This document shows, in pieces, positions 44,706-54,447 of a DNA stretch of 64,000 nucleotides. The position numbers were made by a program, and so were the translations under genes. Source of the stretch: G963674665 sp963674665 (lineage in GTDB: Bacteria; Desulfobacterota; Desulfovibrionia; Desulfovibrionales; Desulfovibrionaceae); the NCBI GenBank assembly GCA_963674665.2, contig CAXXPL010000016.1, positions 62,001 to 126,000 on the forward strand. Reading direction: 5' to 3'. The notes under the pieces are model-generated. The model worked only from the letters and a program-made list of their open reading frames with translations. It was not told where the DNA came from and ran no database searches. The first letter of the stretch is position 1. Each line of letters opens with the position of its first letter.

Positions 44706-46016
44706 ATGGATTACACACTGTTAGGAATCTTGGGAATCGGCGCCCTCCTTTTCCTGCTGTTTTGCGGTCTGCACATGGGCGTGGACTTCATCTTGGTGGG
44801 ACTTATCGGGCTGACGGTGCTGATCAACGTCAACGCGGCCATGTCTCTTCTCGGAGAAACCCTTTACAACGCCATTGCCTCCCCGACCTTTTGCGTCCTC
44901 CCCCTGTTCATCCTCATGGGCGCATTCGCATCGAGGGGCGGCTTCGCCGAACTCGCGTACTCCAACGTGCACAAGATCTGTGCGCGTATTCCGGGTGCGC
45001 TGGCCATCGCCACCTCCTTCGGGTGCGCGGTATTCGCCTCCATCTGCGGTTCCACCATCGCCACGGCCACCATCTTCGGCCGCCTCGCCTATCCGGAGAT
45101 GAAACGCTACAGGTACGATACGAGCTACTCCCTCGGCGCCATCGCTTGTTCCGGCAGCTTCGCCTGCATGATTCCGCCGAGCGGCATGTTCATCCTCTTT
45201 GCCATCTTCACCGAGCAATCCGTGGGCAAGCTGTTTTTGGCCGGCATTTTTCCCGGGATCCTCACCGCCATTGTCTACGCCCTCAGCATGTACCTGCGGG
45301 CAAAGATATATCCCCATCTGGCCCCCATCCACCCCGACGAGTTCAAGGTGACCCCCAGGGACAGGGCCAAGGCATTCGTCTCCCTGTGGCCCATTGTCCT
45401 GCTCGCATCCCTGGTTATCGGCGGCATTTACACCGGCATATTCACGGCCAACGAAGCCGGCGCTGTCGGCGCCCTGGGCGCCCTGCTCTTCGGCCTGATC
45501 TACGGTAAACTCCGAAAGGTGGGGCCCATCCGCAGCTCCCTCCGGGAGACCGCGCGAACCACGGCCATGCTGTTTTTCATCATCATCGCGGCAATGTACT
45601 TCAGCAGGTTCCTGACCATGACGCGGATCCCCACGGACCTCGCGAACTTCCTGGCCACCTGGGACGTGCATCGGCATGTCGTGCTGATCTGCGTCCTCTT
45701 TGTCTGGTTTCTGCTGGGAATGGTGGTCTACCAAGCCGCGGTGTTCGCCCTCACCCTGCCGATCATTTTCCCGGTTCTGGTCAGCCTGGGCTACGACCCC
45801 ATCTGGATCTGCGTCATCGCCATGAAGTTGAACGAGATCGCCGGAATTACCCCCCCGGTGGGAATAAACGCCTTTGCCCTGGCCGGGGTCACGGACAGCA
45901 AGGTGGAACAGGTCTTCAGCGGCGTGCTCCCCTTTATCCTCTGCGACGTAATCGTCATAGTGATTCTGTTCGTCTGGCCTCAGATCGCCTTGTTTTTGCC
46001 CAACAACATGTTTTAG
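44706..46016 (+). CDS. TRAP transporter large permease (DctM)
   Basis: 436 residues, about twelve membrane helices of the DctM family: LHMGVDFILVGLIGLTVLIN, GCAVFASICGSTIATATIFG, GSFACMIPPSGMFILFAIFT, MKLNEIAGITPPVGINAFAL. Sodium-coupled translocation channel for the DctP ligand. Confidence 0.9.
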   Translation: MDYTLLGILGIGALLFLLFCGLHMGVDFILVGLIGLTVLINVNAAMSLLGETLYNAIASPTFCVLPLFILMGAFASRGGFAELAYSNVHKICARIPGALAIATSFGCAVFASICGSTIATATIFGRLAYPEMKRYRYDTSYSLGAIACSGSFACMIPPSGMFILFAIFTEQSVGKLFLAGIFPGILTAIVYALSMYLRAKIYPHLAPIHPDEFKVTPRDRAKAFVSLWPIVLLASLVIGGIYTGIFTANEAGAVGALGALLFGLIYGKLRKVGPIRSSLRETARTTAMLFFIIIAAMYFSRFLTMTRIPTDLANFLATWDVHRHVVLICVLFVWFLLGMVVYQAAVFALTLPIIFPVLVSLGYDPIWICVIAMKLNEIAGITPPVGINAFALAGVTDSKVEQVFSGVLPFILCDVIVIVILFVWPQIALFLPNNMF

Positions 46017-46130
46017 TACAACCACTGAACGTGAGGGCGGAAACAAATGCGGGATAGACTCCCGGCCAACGTGGAATGAGGACCTTCATTGGTTCCTCGG
46101 CAACAAGGACATCTTAAGGACATCTTGTAG

Positions 46131-47381
46131 ATGAATATCGTCATCGGTGTCATAATCGTCGGTGTAACGTGCTATTTCCTTTGGAGAAAGCACGACATGA
46201 AGGTGGTTTTGCTCGCCTCGGGGATGCTCATGGCGGGCATAGCCCTCGATCCGCTGACCGCACTGGACGAGTTCGCCAACAAGATGGGCACGGACAGCCT
46301 TATTCAGGCTGTTTGCTCCGCCGTGGGCTTCGGTTTTGTCATGCAGGAGACCGGTTGCATGCGGCACCTGGAGGCCTTTGCCTGCCGCGGGTTGCGGAAG
46401 ATCGGCATCTTCGTCGTACCGGCCGTGACGCTGAGCACCTTCGCGCTCAACTCCGTGCTGTTGAGCGCGGCGAACACGGCCGCAGCGGTCGGCATTGTCC
46501 TCATCCCGCTGCTGATCAAGTCGGGAGTCCGTCCCGCCCTCGCCGCGGCGGCCCTTGCGGCGGGAACATTCGGCAGCCTGCTCAACCCTGCGCTGCACAA
46601 CAACTCCTTTGTGGCGAAAATCTCGGGGGTGGATCCCCAGACCGTGGTCCGGGTGCAGACCCTGGCCGTGCTCCTCTCCGTTACGGTGGCAACGATCTGC
46701 CTTACCCTCATCACCTTACGCACCAAGGAGTACAAGGGGTACGCCCCGGACACCGAGGCCGACGATACGCCGCTCAAACGGGCCAACCCTGCCTTTGCCA
46801 TGATCCCCCTGGTCCCGCTCGTCATACTCGTTCTCGGCGCTGGCAACCTGGTCCCATCCCTGCAGTTGGGCATCGCCCAGTCCATGCTCGTGGGCACACT
46901 GCTCGGCATTGTGGTCACCGGCACATCCCCCTCCAGGATCGTGCAGCGGTTCTTCGACGGCCTGGGTGCGGCATACGGCCACGCCATGGGGCTGATAATC
47001 TCGGTGTCCGTGTTCGTGCAGGGCATGAAGTCCATAGGGCTGATCAACTTCTTCATCACCTGGTCGGCCACAACCCCCAAGATCGCCATGCTCGCCGGAC
47101 TCCTCGGGCCGTTCGTCATGGGCGTGATGGTGGGTTCGGGCGACTCAGCGGCCTTCGTATTCTGCGAGGCAGTCGCCCCCCACGCCCATCTGTACGGGAT
47201 GGAGCCCTTTGACATGGGAAGCATGGCAGCCGTTGCCGGAGCCCTTGGTAGGACCATGTCCCCATTTTCCGCCGTGGTGATCGTCTGTGCGTCAATAGCA
47301 AAGGTCAATCCGCTGGAGCTGACCAAAAGAAACGCTCTCGGCATGGCCACTGCCCTGATCACGGCCTTTTTCGCAATTTGA
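46131..47381 (+). CDS. DcuC-type C4-dicarboxylate carrier
   Basis: 416 residues, ten or more membrane helices. DcuC-family features: MNIVIGVIIVGVTCYFLWRK, VGFGFVMQETGCMRHLEAFA, FGSLLNPALHNNSFVAKISG, MVGSGDSAAFVFCEAVAPHA and GALGRTMSPFSAVVIVCASI. Anaerobic fumarate/succinate exchange or succinate efflux is the known role of DcuC. Placed between a TRAP importer and hydrolases plus aspartase, it could export the C4 acid made downstream. Confidence 0.82.
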   Translation: MNIVIGVIIVGVTCYFLWRKHDMKVVLLASGMLMAGIALDPLTALDEFANKMGTDSLIQAVCSAVGFGFVMQETGCMRHLEAFACRGLRKIGIFVVPAVTLSTFALNSVLLSAANTAAAVGIVLIPLLIKSGVRPALAAAALAAGTFGSLLNPALHNNSFVAKISGVDPQTVVRVQTLAVLLSVTVATICLTLITLRTKEYKGYAPDTEADDTPLKRANPAFAMIPLVPLVILVLGAGNLVPSLQLGIAQSMLVGTLLGIVVTGTSPSRIVQRFFDGLGAAYGHAMGLIISVSVFVQGMKSIGLINFFITWSATTPKIAMLAGLLGPFVMGVMVGSGDSAAFVFCEAVAPHAHLYGMEPFDMGSMAAVAGALGRTMSPFSAVVIVCASIAKVNPLELTKRNALGMATALITAFFAI

Positions 47382-47411
47382 ACGCCTTTCATACCTCATC
47401 CGGAGTCACCA

Positions 47412-48725
47412 ATGGGATGCGACATTCACGAACTCGCCTCAGCACTCGGCCCCAAGCTGGTCGAATACAGGCGCGATTTTCATAAACACCCAGAATCAGG
47501 CTGGACCGAATTCCGCACATCCTCGATCATTGCAAAAAAGCTCGAGGAGTTGGGTTACGATATCAAACTCGGCGAAGACATCATCAAGAAAGACAGTATG
47601 ATGGGCGTTCCATCCGAGAACGAACTCCTGGACCATATGCGACGGGCCATCAGCCAAGGCGCAGACCCTCAGCTCGTGGCCAGGATGGAGGGCGGGCTCA
47701 CCGGAGTCACGGCTGAAATGAAGTGCGGCGACGGACCGGTGCTCGCCCTGCGCTTCGATATCGACGCCAACGATGTCGGCGAGGCGCAAGATCAGCGCCA
47801 CCGCCCCTTCAAGGAGGGATTCAGCTCTCTGCACCAGGGCGTGATGCACGCCTGCGGTCACGACGGGCACGCCGCCCTGGGCCTCGGCTTGGCGGAACTC
47901 CTCCCCAGCCTGAAGGACCGCATCAGGGGCACTGTCCGCCTCGTGTTCCAGCCCGCCGAAGAGGGAGTGCGGGGGGCGGGTCCCATGACTGATGCAGGGA
48001 TTCTCGATGACGTGGACATCATCCTTGGGGGGCATATCGGTTTCCTGGCCAAGGAGAACGGACAGTTCATCTGCGGCGCCGAAAAATTCCTGGCCACCAC
48101 CAAGTTCGACGCGCGGTTCACCGGCGTTTCGGCCCATGCCGGGGGTGCACCCGAGGACGGAAAAAACGCCCTGCTCGCCGCAGCCTGCGCCGCGCTCAAT
48201 CTCCACGCCATAACGCGCCACAGCAAGGGCGCCTCCCGGATCACGGTGGGAAGGCTCGAAGCAGGACAAGGGCGCAACGTCATTCCCCCCAACGGTCTGA
48301 TCAAGGCCGAGACCCGGGGAGTCACCTCGGAGATAGACAACTTCATGTTCGAACGCGCCAAAAACGTGGTGGCAGGTGCGGCCGCCATGTACGACGTGGA
48401 ATACGACATCACCCTCATGGGCAAGACCAAGAGCGGCGCCTCAAACCCTTCGCTGGTGCAACGAATCAGGAAGGTAGTGGAAGGAATGGACTGCTTTGAC
48501 AACGACGGGATAACGGACATCGTCTCCATGGGAGGAAGCGACGATTTCGCCCACATGATGAGCGCAGTGCAGGAGCGCGGCGGAGTAGGCTCATACTTTT
48601 TTCTGGGCGCAGGACTGTCCGCCGGGCACCACAACTCGTACTTCGATTTCGACGAGGGCTGCCTTGTCCCGGGTGTCGAGTTCCTCGGCACCTTGGTCCT
48701 GGACCTCCTTGGCAACGGCCGCTGA
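47412..48725 (+). CDS. M20 amidohydrolase, AbgA/p-aminobenzoyl-glutamate hydrolase-like
   Basis: 437 residues of the M20D peptidase family. YRRDFHKHPESGWTEFRTS, GPVLALRFDIDAN, VMHACGHDGHAALGLG (metal ligands), VFQPAEEGVRGAGPM and SAHAGGAPEDGKNALL. The N-terminal third, including the MGVPSENELLDHMRRA insert, matches AbgA-type proteins rather than hippurate hydrolases. Cleaves an N-acyl amino acid. GGAG before ATG. Confidence 0.85.
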   Translation: MGCDIHELASALGPKLVEYRRDFHKHPESGWTEFRTSSIIAKKLEELGYDIKLGEDIIKKDSMMGVPSENELLDHMRRAISQGADPQLVARMEGGLTGVTAEMKCGDGPVLALRFDIDANDVGEAQDQRHRPFKEGFSSLHQGVMHACGHDGHAALGLGLAELLPSLKDRIRGTVRLVFQPAEEGVRGAGPMTDAGILDDVDIILGGHIGFLAKENGQFICGAEKFLATTKFDARFTGVSAHAGGAPEDGKNALLAAACAALNLHAITRHSKGASRITVGRLEAGQGRNVIPPNGLIKAETRGVTSEIDNFMFERAKNVVAGAAAMYDVEYDITLMGKTKSGASNPSLVQRIRKVVEGMDCFDNDGITDIVSMGGSDDFAHMMSAVQERGGVGSYFFLGAGLSAGHHNSYFDFDEGCLVPGVEFLGTLVLDLLGNGR

Positions 48726-48775
48726 CCAGGCCAGGGACCGAGCTCCAAACACGATTCGATCCGAAAGCGATACCC

Positions 48776-50062
48776 ATGAATGCCTTCAATACCGAGAACC
48801 CGCGCCTCCTGGAAATGAGGAGCGAGGCAAAGAGGCTGTTCTCCGACCTGGCAGCGGCCTCCACCGGAGGCCCGGGGATCACCCGGGAGGCTTACGGACG
48901 GGGCGAGCAGACCGCTCATGACGTCATCGAGGCCTATGCCCGGGCACATGGCCTGGAGGTTGACGTGGATCGGGCCGCGAACCTGGTGATCACCCTGCCC
49001 GGAGCGGACAGGAGCAGGCCCTGCCTCTCCTGCGGCTCGCACCTGGACAGCGTGCCCCAGGGCGGAAACTTCGACGGCGCGGCCGGTGTCGTGGCAGGGG
49101 CGCTCTGCCTGGCCAAAATGCGGCGCGAGAGCTTTATCCCGGCCCAGGACGTCAAGGTCTTCGCCTTTCGCTGCGAGGAGAGCGCCTGGTTCGGCAAGCC
49201 GTACATCGGCTCCAGCGCGATGCTGGGGCGTTTGACCAGCACCGACCTCGAGGCGGTGCACCGCTCAGGCACAGGAACCCTGCGCCAGGCCATGGAGCGT
49301 GCCGGAGCCGATGTGGAGCGCATTGCCCTTTCCAAGCCTCTGATCGCCCCCTCTTCCATCGGCGCCTATCTCGAATTGCACATTGAACAAGGGCCGGTCC
49401 TAGTGGCAAAGGACAGGCGTGTGGCCATCGTCACCGGCATCCGTGGAGCCATTCGCCATCGCAGGATCAAGTGCGCTGGGCAGGCGGGGCACTCCGGGGC
49501 CGTACCCCGAAATCTGCGGCGAGACGCCTTTTTCGCCACAGCCGAACTGATCTGCGCCATTGACGAGCAATGGCGGGCGAGCCTCGAACAGGGGCTGGAT
49601 CTCGTGGTCACCTCGGGCATGGCCGGTACCAACGCGGAGCGGCACGCCATCACCAGAATCCCGGACGAATTTTCCTTCAGTTTCGAAATCAGAAGCAGTC
49701 GAACCGACGATCTTGAAACCTTTTACCGGATAATGCGCAACCAATGCGCTGCCGTGGAAAAGAATCGTGGGGTCGGATTCGAATTCGATGAACAGTTGCA
49801 CACGGCTCCGGCCCTCATCAGCGACAAGTGGGTTGCCCGATTGCTGGAAATTTCGAGAAGGCTGCACCTGCCGCCGGAGACAATGCCCAGCGGCGCGGGG
49901 CACGATGCGGCGGTGTTCGCGAATGCGGGCATCCCCGCGGCCATGATCTTTGTCAGAAACAAAAACGGGTCGCACAATCCCGACGAGGCTATGGATATGG
50001 ACGACTTTATCACGGGCGTGGAACTGCTCCACCACACTCTCAGGGCTCCCCTGTGTCCCTGA
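48776..50062 (+). CDS. M20 Zn-dependent hydrolase (allantoate/N-carbamoyl-amino-acid type)
   Basis: 428 residues of the AllC/HyuC family: LSCGSHLDSVPQGGNFDGAA, VFAFRCEESAWFGKPYIGS, ELHIEQGPVL, CAGQAGHSGAVP and SGAGHDAAVFANAGIPAAMI. Likely removes a carbamoyl or ureido group from an amino acid. Two different M20 hydrolases in one operon suggest a substrate with two amide-type bonds or two related substrates. Confidence 0.85.
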   Translation: MNAFNTENPRLLEMRSEAKRLFSDLAAASTGGPGITREAYGRGEQTAHDVIEAYARAHGLEVDVDRAANLVITLPGADRSRPCLSCGSHLDSVPQGGNFDGAAGVVAGALCLAKMRRESFIPAQDVKVFAFRCEESAWFGKPYIGSSAMLGRLTSTDLEAVHRSGTGTLRQAMERAGADVERIALSKPLIAPSSIGAYLELHIEQGPVLVAKDRRVAIVTGIRGAIRHRRIKCAGQAGHSGAVPRNLRRDAFFATAELICAIDEQWRASLEQGLDLVVTSGMAGTNAERHAITRIPDEFSFSFEIRSSRTDDLETFYRIMRNQCAAVEKNRGVGFEFDEQLHTAPALISDKWVARLLEISRRLHLPPETMPSGAGHDAAVFANAGIPAAMIFVRNKNGSHNPDEAMDMDDFITGVELLHHTLRAPLCP

Positions 50063-50169
50063 TCCTTGCAATAAGGTGCCCGCATTGACGATGTATCGTG
50101 GCTGAAAAACGACTTGGGGATCATCGCTCCCGGACTCTTTTTTCAATCCTGTTACCGGATGAACAAGGC

Positions 50170-51585
50170 ATGACAATGCAACAGATGCGTAAAGAACACG
50201 ACCTGCTGGGCGAACGCGAAGTCCCCGCGGACAGCTATTACGGGATTCAGACCCTGAGGGCTGTGGAGAACTTTCAAATAACAGGAACTCCGATCTCCAC
50301 ATTCACCTCCTTTGTCACGGCCCTCGCATACGTGAAAAAGGCCGCCGCATTGGCCAACCAGGAGCTGGGCCTGCTGGATCACGACATCTCCGAGGCCATC
50401 TGCGGGGCATGTGATGAAATAATCAACGGCAAGCTGCATGAGTATTTCGTGGTGGACGTCATTCAAGGGGGCGCCGGGACCTCGTCCAACATGAACGCCA
50501 ACGAGGTCATCGCGAACAGGGCCCTGGAACTCCTGGGCAGACAGAAGGGCGAGTACCAGTACTGCCACCCGAACAATCACGTCAACCAGTCCCAGTCCAC
50601 CAACGACGTGTACCCCACGGCCATTCGGATCGCGCTGGACATCCAGCTGAAGAACCTCCTGACTTCCATGGAGGTCCTTGCCGACAGCCTGGCCGTGAAG
50701 GCCGAAGAGTTCCAGGACGTACTCAAGATGGGGCGCACGCAGTTGCAGGACGCGGTGCCCATGACCCTGGGCCTGGAGTTCTCGGCATACGCCACAACTG
50801 TCCGCGAGGACATGGAGCGGATCTTCGAATCCCTCAGGCTGGTAAATGAGATCAACATGGGGGCCACCGCCATAGGCACCGGCCTGAATTCCCCCCCGGA
50901 GTACTGCCCCCTGGTCACCAGGTACCTCAGAGACCTGACCGTGATCCCGCTCGTAACCTCCCCCAACCTGGTGGAGGCCACTTGGGACACCGGCGCGTAT
51001 GTGCAGGTTTCCGGCGTTCTCAAACGGTTCGCGGTCAAGCTGTCTAAGATCTGCAACGACCTTCGCCTGCTGTCCTCAGGCCCCCGGGCCGGGCTCAACG
51101 AGATCAACCTCCCCAAGGTGCAGCCCGGGTCGTCCATCATGCCGGGCAAGGTGAACCCGGTGATTCCCGAGGTCGTCAACCAGATCGCCTACCAGGTGGT
51201 GGGAACTGACGTCACCATCACCATGGCCTCGGAAAACGGACAGCTGGAGCTCAACGTCATGGAGCCGATCATGGCATACAACCTGTTCAACTCCATCCGG
51301 CTGCTGAGCAGGGCCTGCATCACCTTGAAGGAGAAATGCATAGTGGGCATCACCGCCAACCGGGAAGTATGCCGCGCACAGGTGGAATCGAGCATCGGCC
51401 TTGTCACGGCCCTCAACCCGGTCATCGGCTATGAGAACGCCTCGGCCATCGCAAAGGAGGCCCTGGAAACCGGCGCATCGATCTACGAGCTCGTGCTCCG
51501 CAGGAATCTCCTCACCAGGGAAGACCTGGATCGCATCCTGTCCCCCGAATCCATGGTGCCGAGGTCCTGCACGAGCCAGTTGTGA
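50170..51585 (+). CDS. aspA: Aspartate ammonia-lyase
   Basis: 471 residues from ATG 50170 (nearby in-frame ATGs at 50176 and 50185; a GTG at 50098 is less likely). Fumarase/aspartase superfamily: TSSNMNANEVIANRA, NDVYPTAIRIALD and the signature GSSIMPGKVNP, with AspA-like GKLHEYFVVDVIQGGAGT. Converts aspartate to fumarate and ammonia. Last gene of the TRAP-hydrolase operon, which points to an aspartate conjugate as the imported substrate. Confidence 0.88.
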   Translation: MTMQQMRKEHDLLGEREVPADSYYGIQTLRAVENFQITGTPISTFTSFVTALAYVKKAAALANQELGLLDHDISEAICGACDEIINGKLHEYFVVDVIQGGAGTSSNMNANEVIANRALELLGRQKGEYQYCHPNNHVNQSQSTNDVYPTAIRIALDIQLKNLLTSMEVLADSLAVKAEEFQDVLKMGRTQLQDAVPMTLGLEFSAYATTVREDMERIFESLRLVNEINMGATAIGTGLNSPPEYCPLVTRYLRDLTVIPLVTSPNLVEATWDTGAYVQVSGVLKRFAVKLSKICNDLRLLSSGPRAGLNEINLPKVQPGSSIMPGKVNPVIPEVVNQIAYQVVGTDVTITMASENGQLELNVMEPIMAYNLFNSIRLLSRACITLKEKCIVGITANREVCRAQVESSIGLVTALNPVIGYENASAIAKEALETGASIYELVLRRNLLTREDLDRILSPESMVPRSCTSQL

Positions 51586-51705
51586 TGGGCGGCGCCTGCC
51601 CCTCTCCACAGAAAACGAAAAAGTGGGCGTGACCTTGGTCACGCCCTGGTCACGCACCACTTTTAATTGTATATGTATCCTGGGAGGTTGCCCCTGTGCC
51701 GGGGG

Positions 51706-52155
51706 TTACACGAAAATGTACAGCAGCCAGAGCACAGCGGGTACGGCCAAGTCCGCGTAGAAAACAGCTCCGGCGTTGCCCGGGTTGCGGTTTCTCGGTT
51801 CTCTTCTGCTCCCCCACGTGCACCGAGAAGGCGCCCACCAGGAAGGCCGTGGTGAAGATCATGGTCGCCAGCCAGAACCCCTTGTCGAAAAAGAGGCACA
51901 ACACGCCACTCACCCCCAGGCCCAGATTGGCGAATGCGATCTCCTTCTGAAAGGGGTTGCCCTCGGGCCAGCCGATGAACCGGGCGATCTCGTCGGTCTT
52001 GAAATAATGCCCCAAAAATGCCCAGATGGAGCCGAGCCCCACCTGGATGACCAGAATCCACTTCACGAACGAGGCGGCCACCGGTCCGCCGAAGAACAGG
52101 ATAGTTTCACAAGGGCGACCACCAGCGTGGTTACTGCAAGGTACACGATGTACAC
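51706..52155 (-). pseudogene. DUF6790-like membrane protein with two frameshifts
   Basis: Restored product about 149 residues: GTG start at 52155 behind GGAGGG, YIVYLAVTTLVVALVK, a break near 52108, then FVKWILVIQVGLGSIWAFLG, FIGWPEGNPFQKEIAFANLG, a break near 51780, then GNAGAVFYADLAVPAVLWLL to TAA at 51706. Four membrane helices. One deletion and one insertion (CCC run) keep the total at 450 bases. Function unknown. Confidence 0.65.
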
Positions 52156-52638
52156 GGCTTTCCCTCCAATGCTGCTGTTGACAGGTTTCTGCTGTCGACT
52201 ACGGCCATGTCCGGACGGTTCGAATCGACGGGGATTATAGGATATGCCATCCGCCGCCTGTTCGGCAACCCGCGCTTGTTGAGTGCTTCGTGCTTGAAAA
52301 GCTGTAGAGATTTTTCATGCATATCTTTGAATCAATAAACAATTACATCAAAAAACGAGCCTTACTTCAAGGTAAAAATGCCAACAGGCGGAGCTGCCCT
52401 CGCTGCGGGTTATGAACACGGCACGCCACCGACCATATCGGTAACCGGCTCACAGGAGTCACGCGCACTGAACTCCATGGTGGTGTCGATAGCGCCGCCA
52501 ACTGCCAGACCCAGGAGGGCTCCGAGAGAACGTCGTTTTTCCGGTTTCATGACTGAAAACTACACCTGATAACTTGGAAATGCGAGGTACTGAATCATGG
52601 GGGGCGGCATGGAGCCGGGGCAATACGAATGTTCCCGA
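52156..52638. other. Gene-poor region
   Basis: The only candidate is a 46-codon minus-strand frame (52410-52550, MKPEKRRSLGALLGLAVGGA start, two Cys) without a ribosome site; it could be a lipoprotein-like fragment but is not supported. Otherwise nothing seen. Confidence 0.35.
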
Positions 52639-53621
52639 TTATCCCGTTTCCAACTCCACAAGACCATTCAAGGGGCGAAACGCCTCCGGTAGGCCGACGG
52701 CGTGGGTGCCCATGGTCTCATTGAACAGCTTGCGGAATGCGCTGTAGTCAGCGTACCCCACTGCCTCGGCCACGGCCTCCATCCCCATGCCGGTGGTCTC
52801 CAACAGGGTCTGGGCCGCGTCCACGCGCACCATGCGCATGTATTGCACCGGGGTCTGCCCCGTGGCGGCGCGGAAACGCCTGAGAAAGGTCCGCTCCCCC
52901 AAGACCGCCTCGCGGGCCAGGTCTCTCAATCTGGGGGCCTCGGCGTAATGCTCCTCCATCCACATCTGCGCCCTGAGGACGGCCACGTCGCCGTGGTTCC
53001 TGCGAAAGCCCCCCATGCCGTAGGGCGTCTGGTACTCCCGGTGGGGGTCCATGAGCATGGTCTTGGCGCATGCCAGGGAGACCTCCCTTCCGGCGTATTT
53101 TGCCACGAGCCAGAGTCCGAGGTCCATCCATGCGGACACGCCCCCCGCGCAGACGTAATCCCCACCATCCACGAGCAGCCGCTCGATCTGCAGGCGCACC
53201 AGGGGGTACCTGTCCCGGAACTTCTCGGCCAGGGCCCAGTGGGTGGTTGCGTTCCGGCCGTCCAGCATGCCGGTTTCGGCCAGGAGAAACGCTCCCCGCG
53301 CAGATACTGGCCACCAGCCCGCCCTTGGCGTGAAACTCCTCCAGCCACTGGATCACGCCCTCCAGGGCAATGATATCTTCCACCGCGCCGAACAAGGGGG
53401 GCAGGACCAGGACATCCGGCCCCGCATCCCGCAACGCGCTGCCCGGAGAGACCAGTCGTGCCGGTGAAGCTCATCACAGGGGCGCCGTCAGGCGTAACAA
53501 CCTTGTGTTCGAACAAGGGCGGCGCCATGCAGGACGTTGGCATGGGCAAGGATCTCCCCAATCCCGTTCACAGGCCGAATGAAGGCACCCCGGAAACAGC
53601 CAAAACAGCCACCTGCGTCAT
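52639..53621 (-). pseudogene. GlxA-type regulator (DJ-1/PfpI plus AraC domain), four frameshifts
   Basis: ATG 53621 (GGGAG site) begins MTQVAVLAVSGVPSFGL, then pieces in successive frames: NGIGEILAHANVLHGAAL, FEHKVVTPDGAPVMSFTG, ALRDAGPDVLVLPPLFGAVE, FLLAETGMLDGRNATTHW and the AraC helix-turn-helix (RTFLRRFRAATGQTPVQYM, EAVGYADYSAFRKLF). Breaks near 53571 (deletion), 53508, 53437 and 53294 (insertions). The total length (983 = 3x327+2) fits three insertions and one deletion. Divergent from the isochorismatase-like gene, a common GlxA pairing and its likely target. Confidence 0.78.
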
Positions 53622-53794
53622 CTCAACTCCCACTCCATGTCGGTTTTAGCCCTATTATTGTCCATCCCGACACTTCCCGCAAGACTTCAAGGCATCTACA
53701 GTTCATCATGGTTCGGCCTTCAAGAGTCTGCTTATAATGACATGCGTCACTATATGCCCTTTCAAGCAAATTTCGACATTCAAGGAGTGACCCC

Positions 53795-54355
53795 ATGAAC
53801 AATACGGCACTTGTGATCGTGGACATCCAAAACGACTATTTTCACGGTGGAGCCTTTGAGCAGGAAGGGGCGGACGCGGCGGTGGAAAAGGCGGCCCTGG
53901 TTCTGGCCGCGTTTCGTGACAAGGGAATTCCGGTGATCCACATCCGCCACGAGAGCCTGACCCCTGACGCGGGGTTCTTCCTCCCCGGAACCCCGGGAGC
54001 CGGGATCCACCCCCTTGTGTCGCCCAGGGACGGGGAAACGGTCGTGCTCAAGCACTATCCCAACAGCTTCCGGGAAACAGGACTGGAAAAGGAGCTGCGC
54101 ACATCCGACATCCGGCACCTGGTGGTCATGGGCATGATGACCCTGATGTGCATAGATTCCACGGTGAGGGCGGCCATGGACCTGGGATTCCAGGTCACGG
54201 TGGTGCACGACGCCTGCGCGGCCCGGGCACTGGAATTCAACGGCACGGTTGTGCCCGCGCCCCAGGTTCATGCGGCCTTTCTGGCCGGGCTGCGGCTCTT
54301 TCGGGCGGAGATGACGGATGCCGAGGCGCTGGTGAAAACAATCAGGCACGGCTGA
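53795..54355 (+). CDS. Isochorismatase-like cysteine hydrolase
   Basis: 186 residues. Catalytic triad of the family: Asp10 (ALVIVDIQNDY), Lys in VVLKHYPNSF and Cys in MTLMCIDSTVRAA; also GTPGAGIHPLV. Members hydrolyse amides such as nicotinamide, biuret or N-carbamoyl compounds. Divergent from the GlxA-type gene. Substrate unknown. Confidence 0.85.
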   Translation: MNNTALVIVDIQNDYFHGGAFEQEGADAAVEKAALVLAAFRDKGIPVIHIRHESLTPDAGFFLPGTPGAGIHPLVSPRDGETVVLKHYPNSFRETGLEKELRTSDIRHLVVMGMMTLMCIDSTVRAAMDLGFQVTVVHDACAARALEFNGTVVPAPQVHAAFLAGLRLFRAEMTDAEALVKTIRHG

Positions 54356-54380
54356 GTCCTTCAATTCGCCTACAAAATGA

Positions 54381-54418
54381 ATCCGGGGAAAGACTCATGC
54401 AAGAGCCTTTCCCCGGAT
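54381..54418. terminator. Bidirectional hairpin terminator
   Basis: ATCCGGGGAAAG ... CTTTCCCCGGAT between convergent genes; same repeat family. Confidence 0.65.
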
Positions 54419-54447
54419 AATCTTCATTTCCCGCTCCACTTCCTTGT

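Noticed and set aside
52378..52569. 63-codon plus-strand frame and 46-codon minus-strand frame
   Set aside because: Neither has a ribosome site or recognisable sequence; the minus-strand one is only mentioned as a weak possibility.
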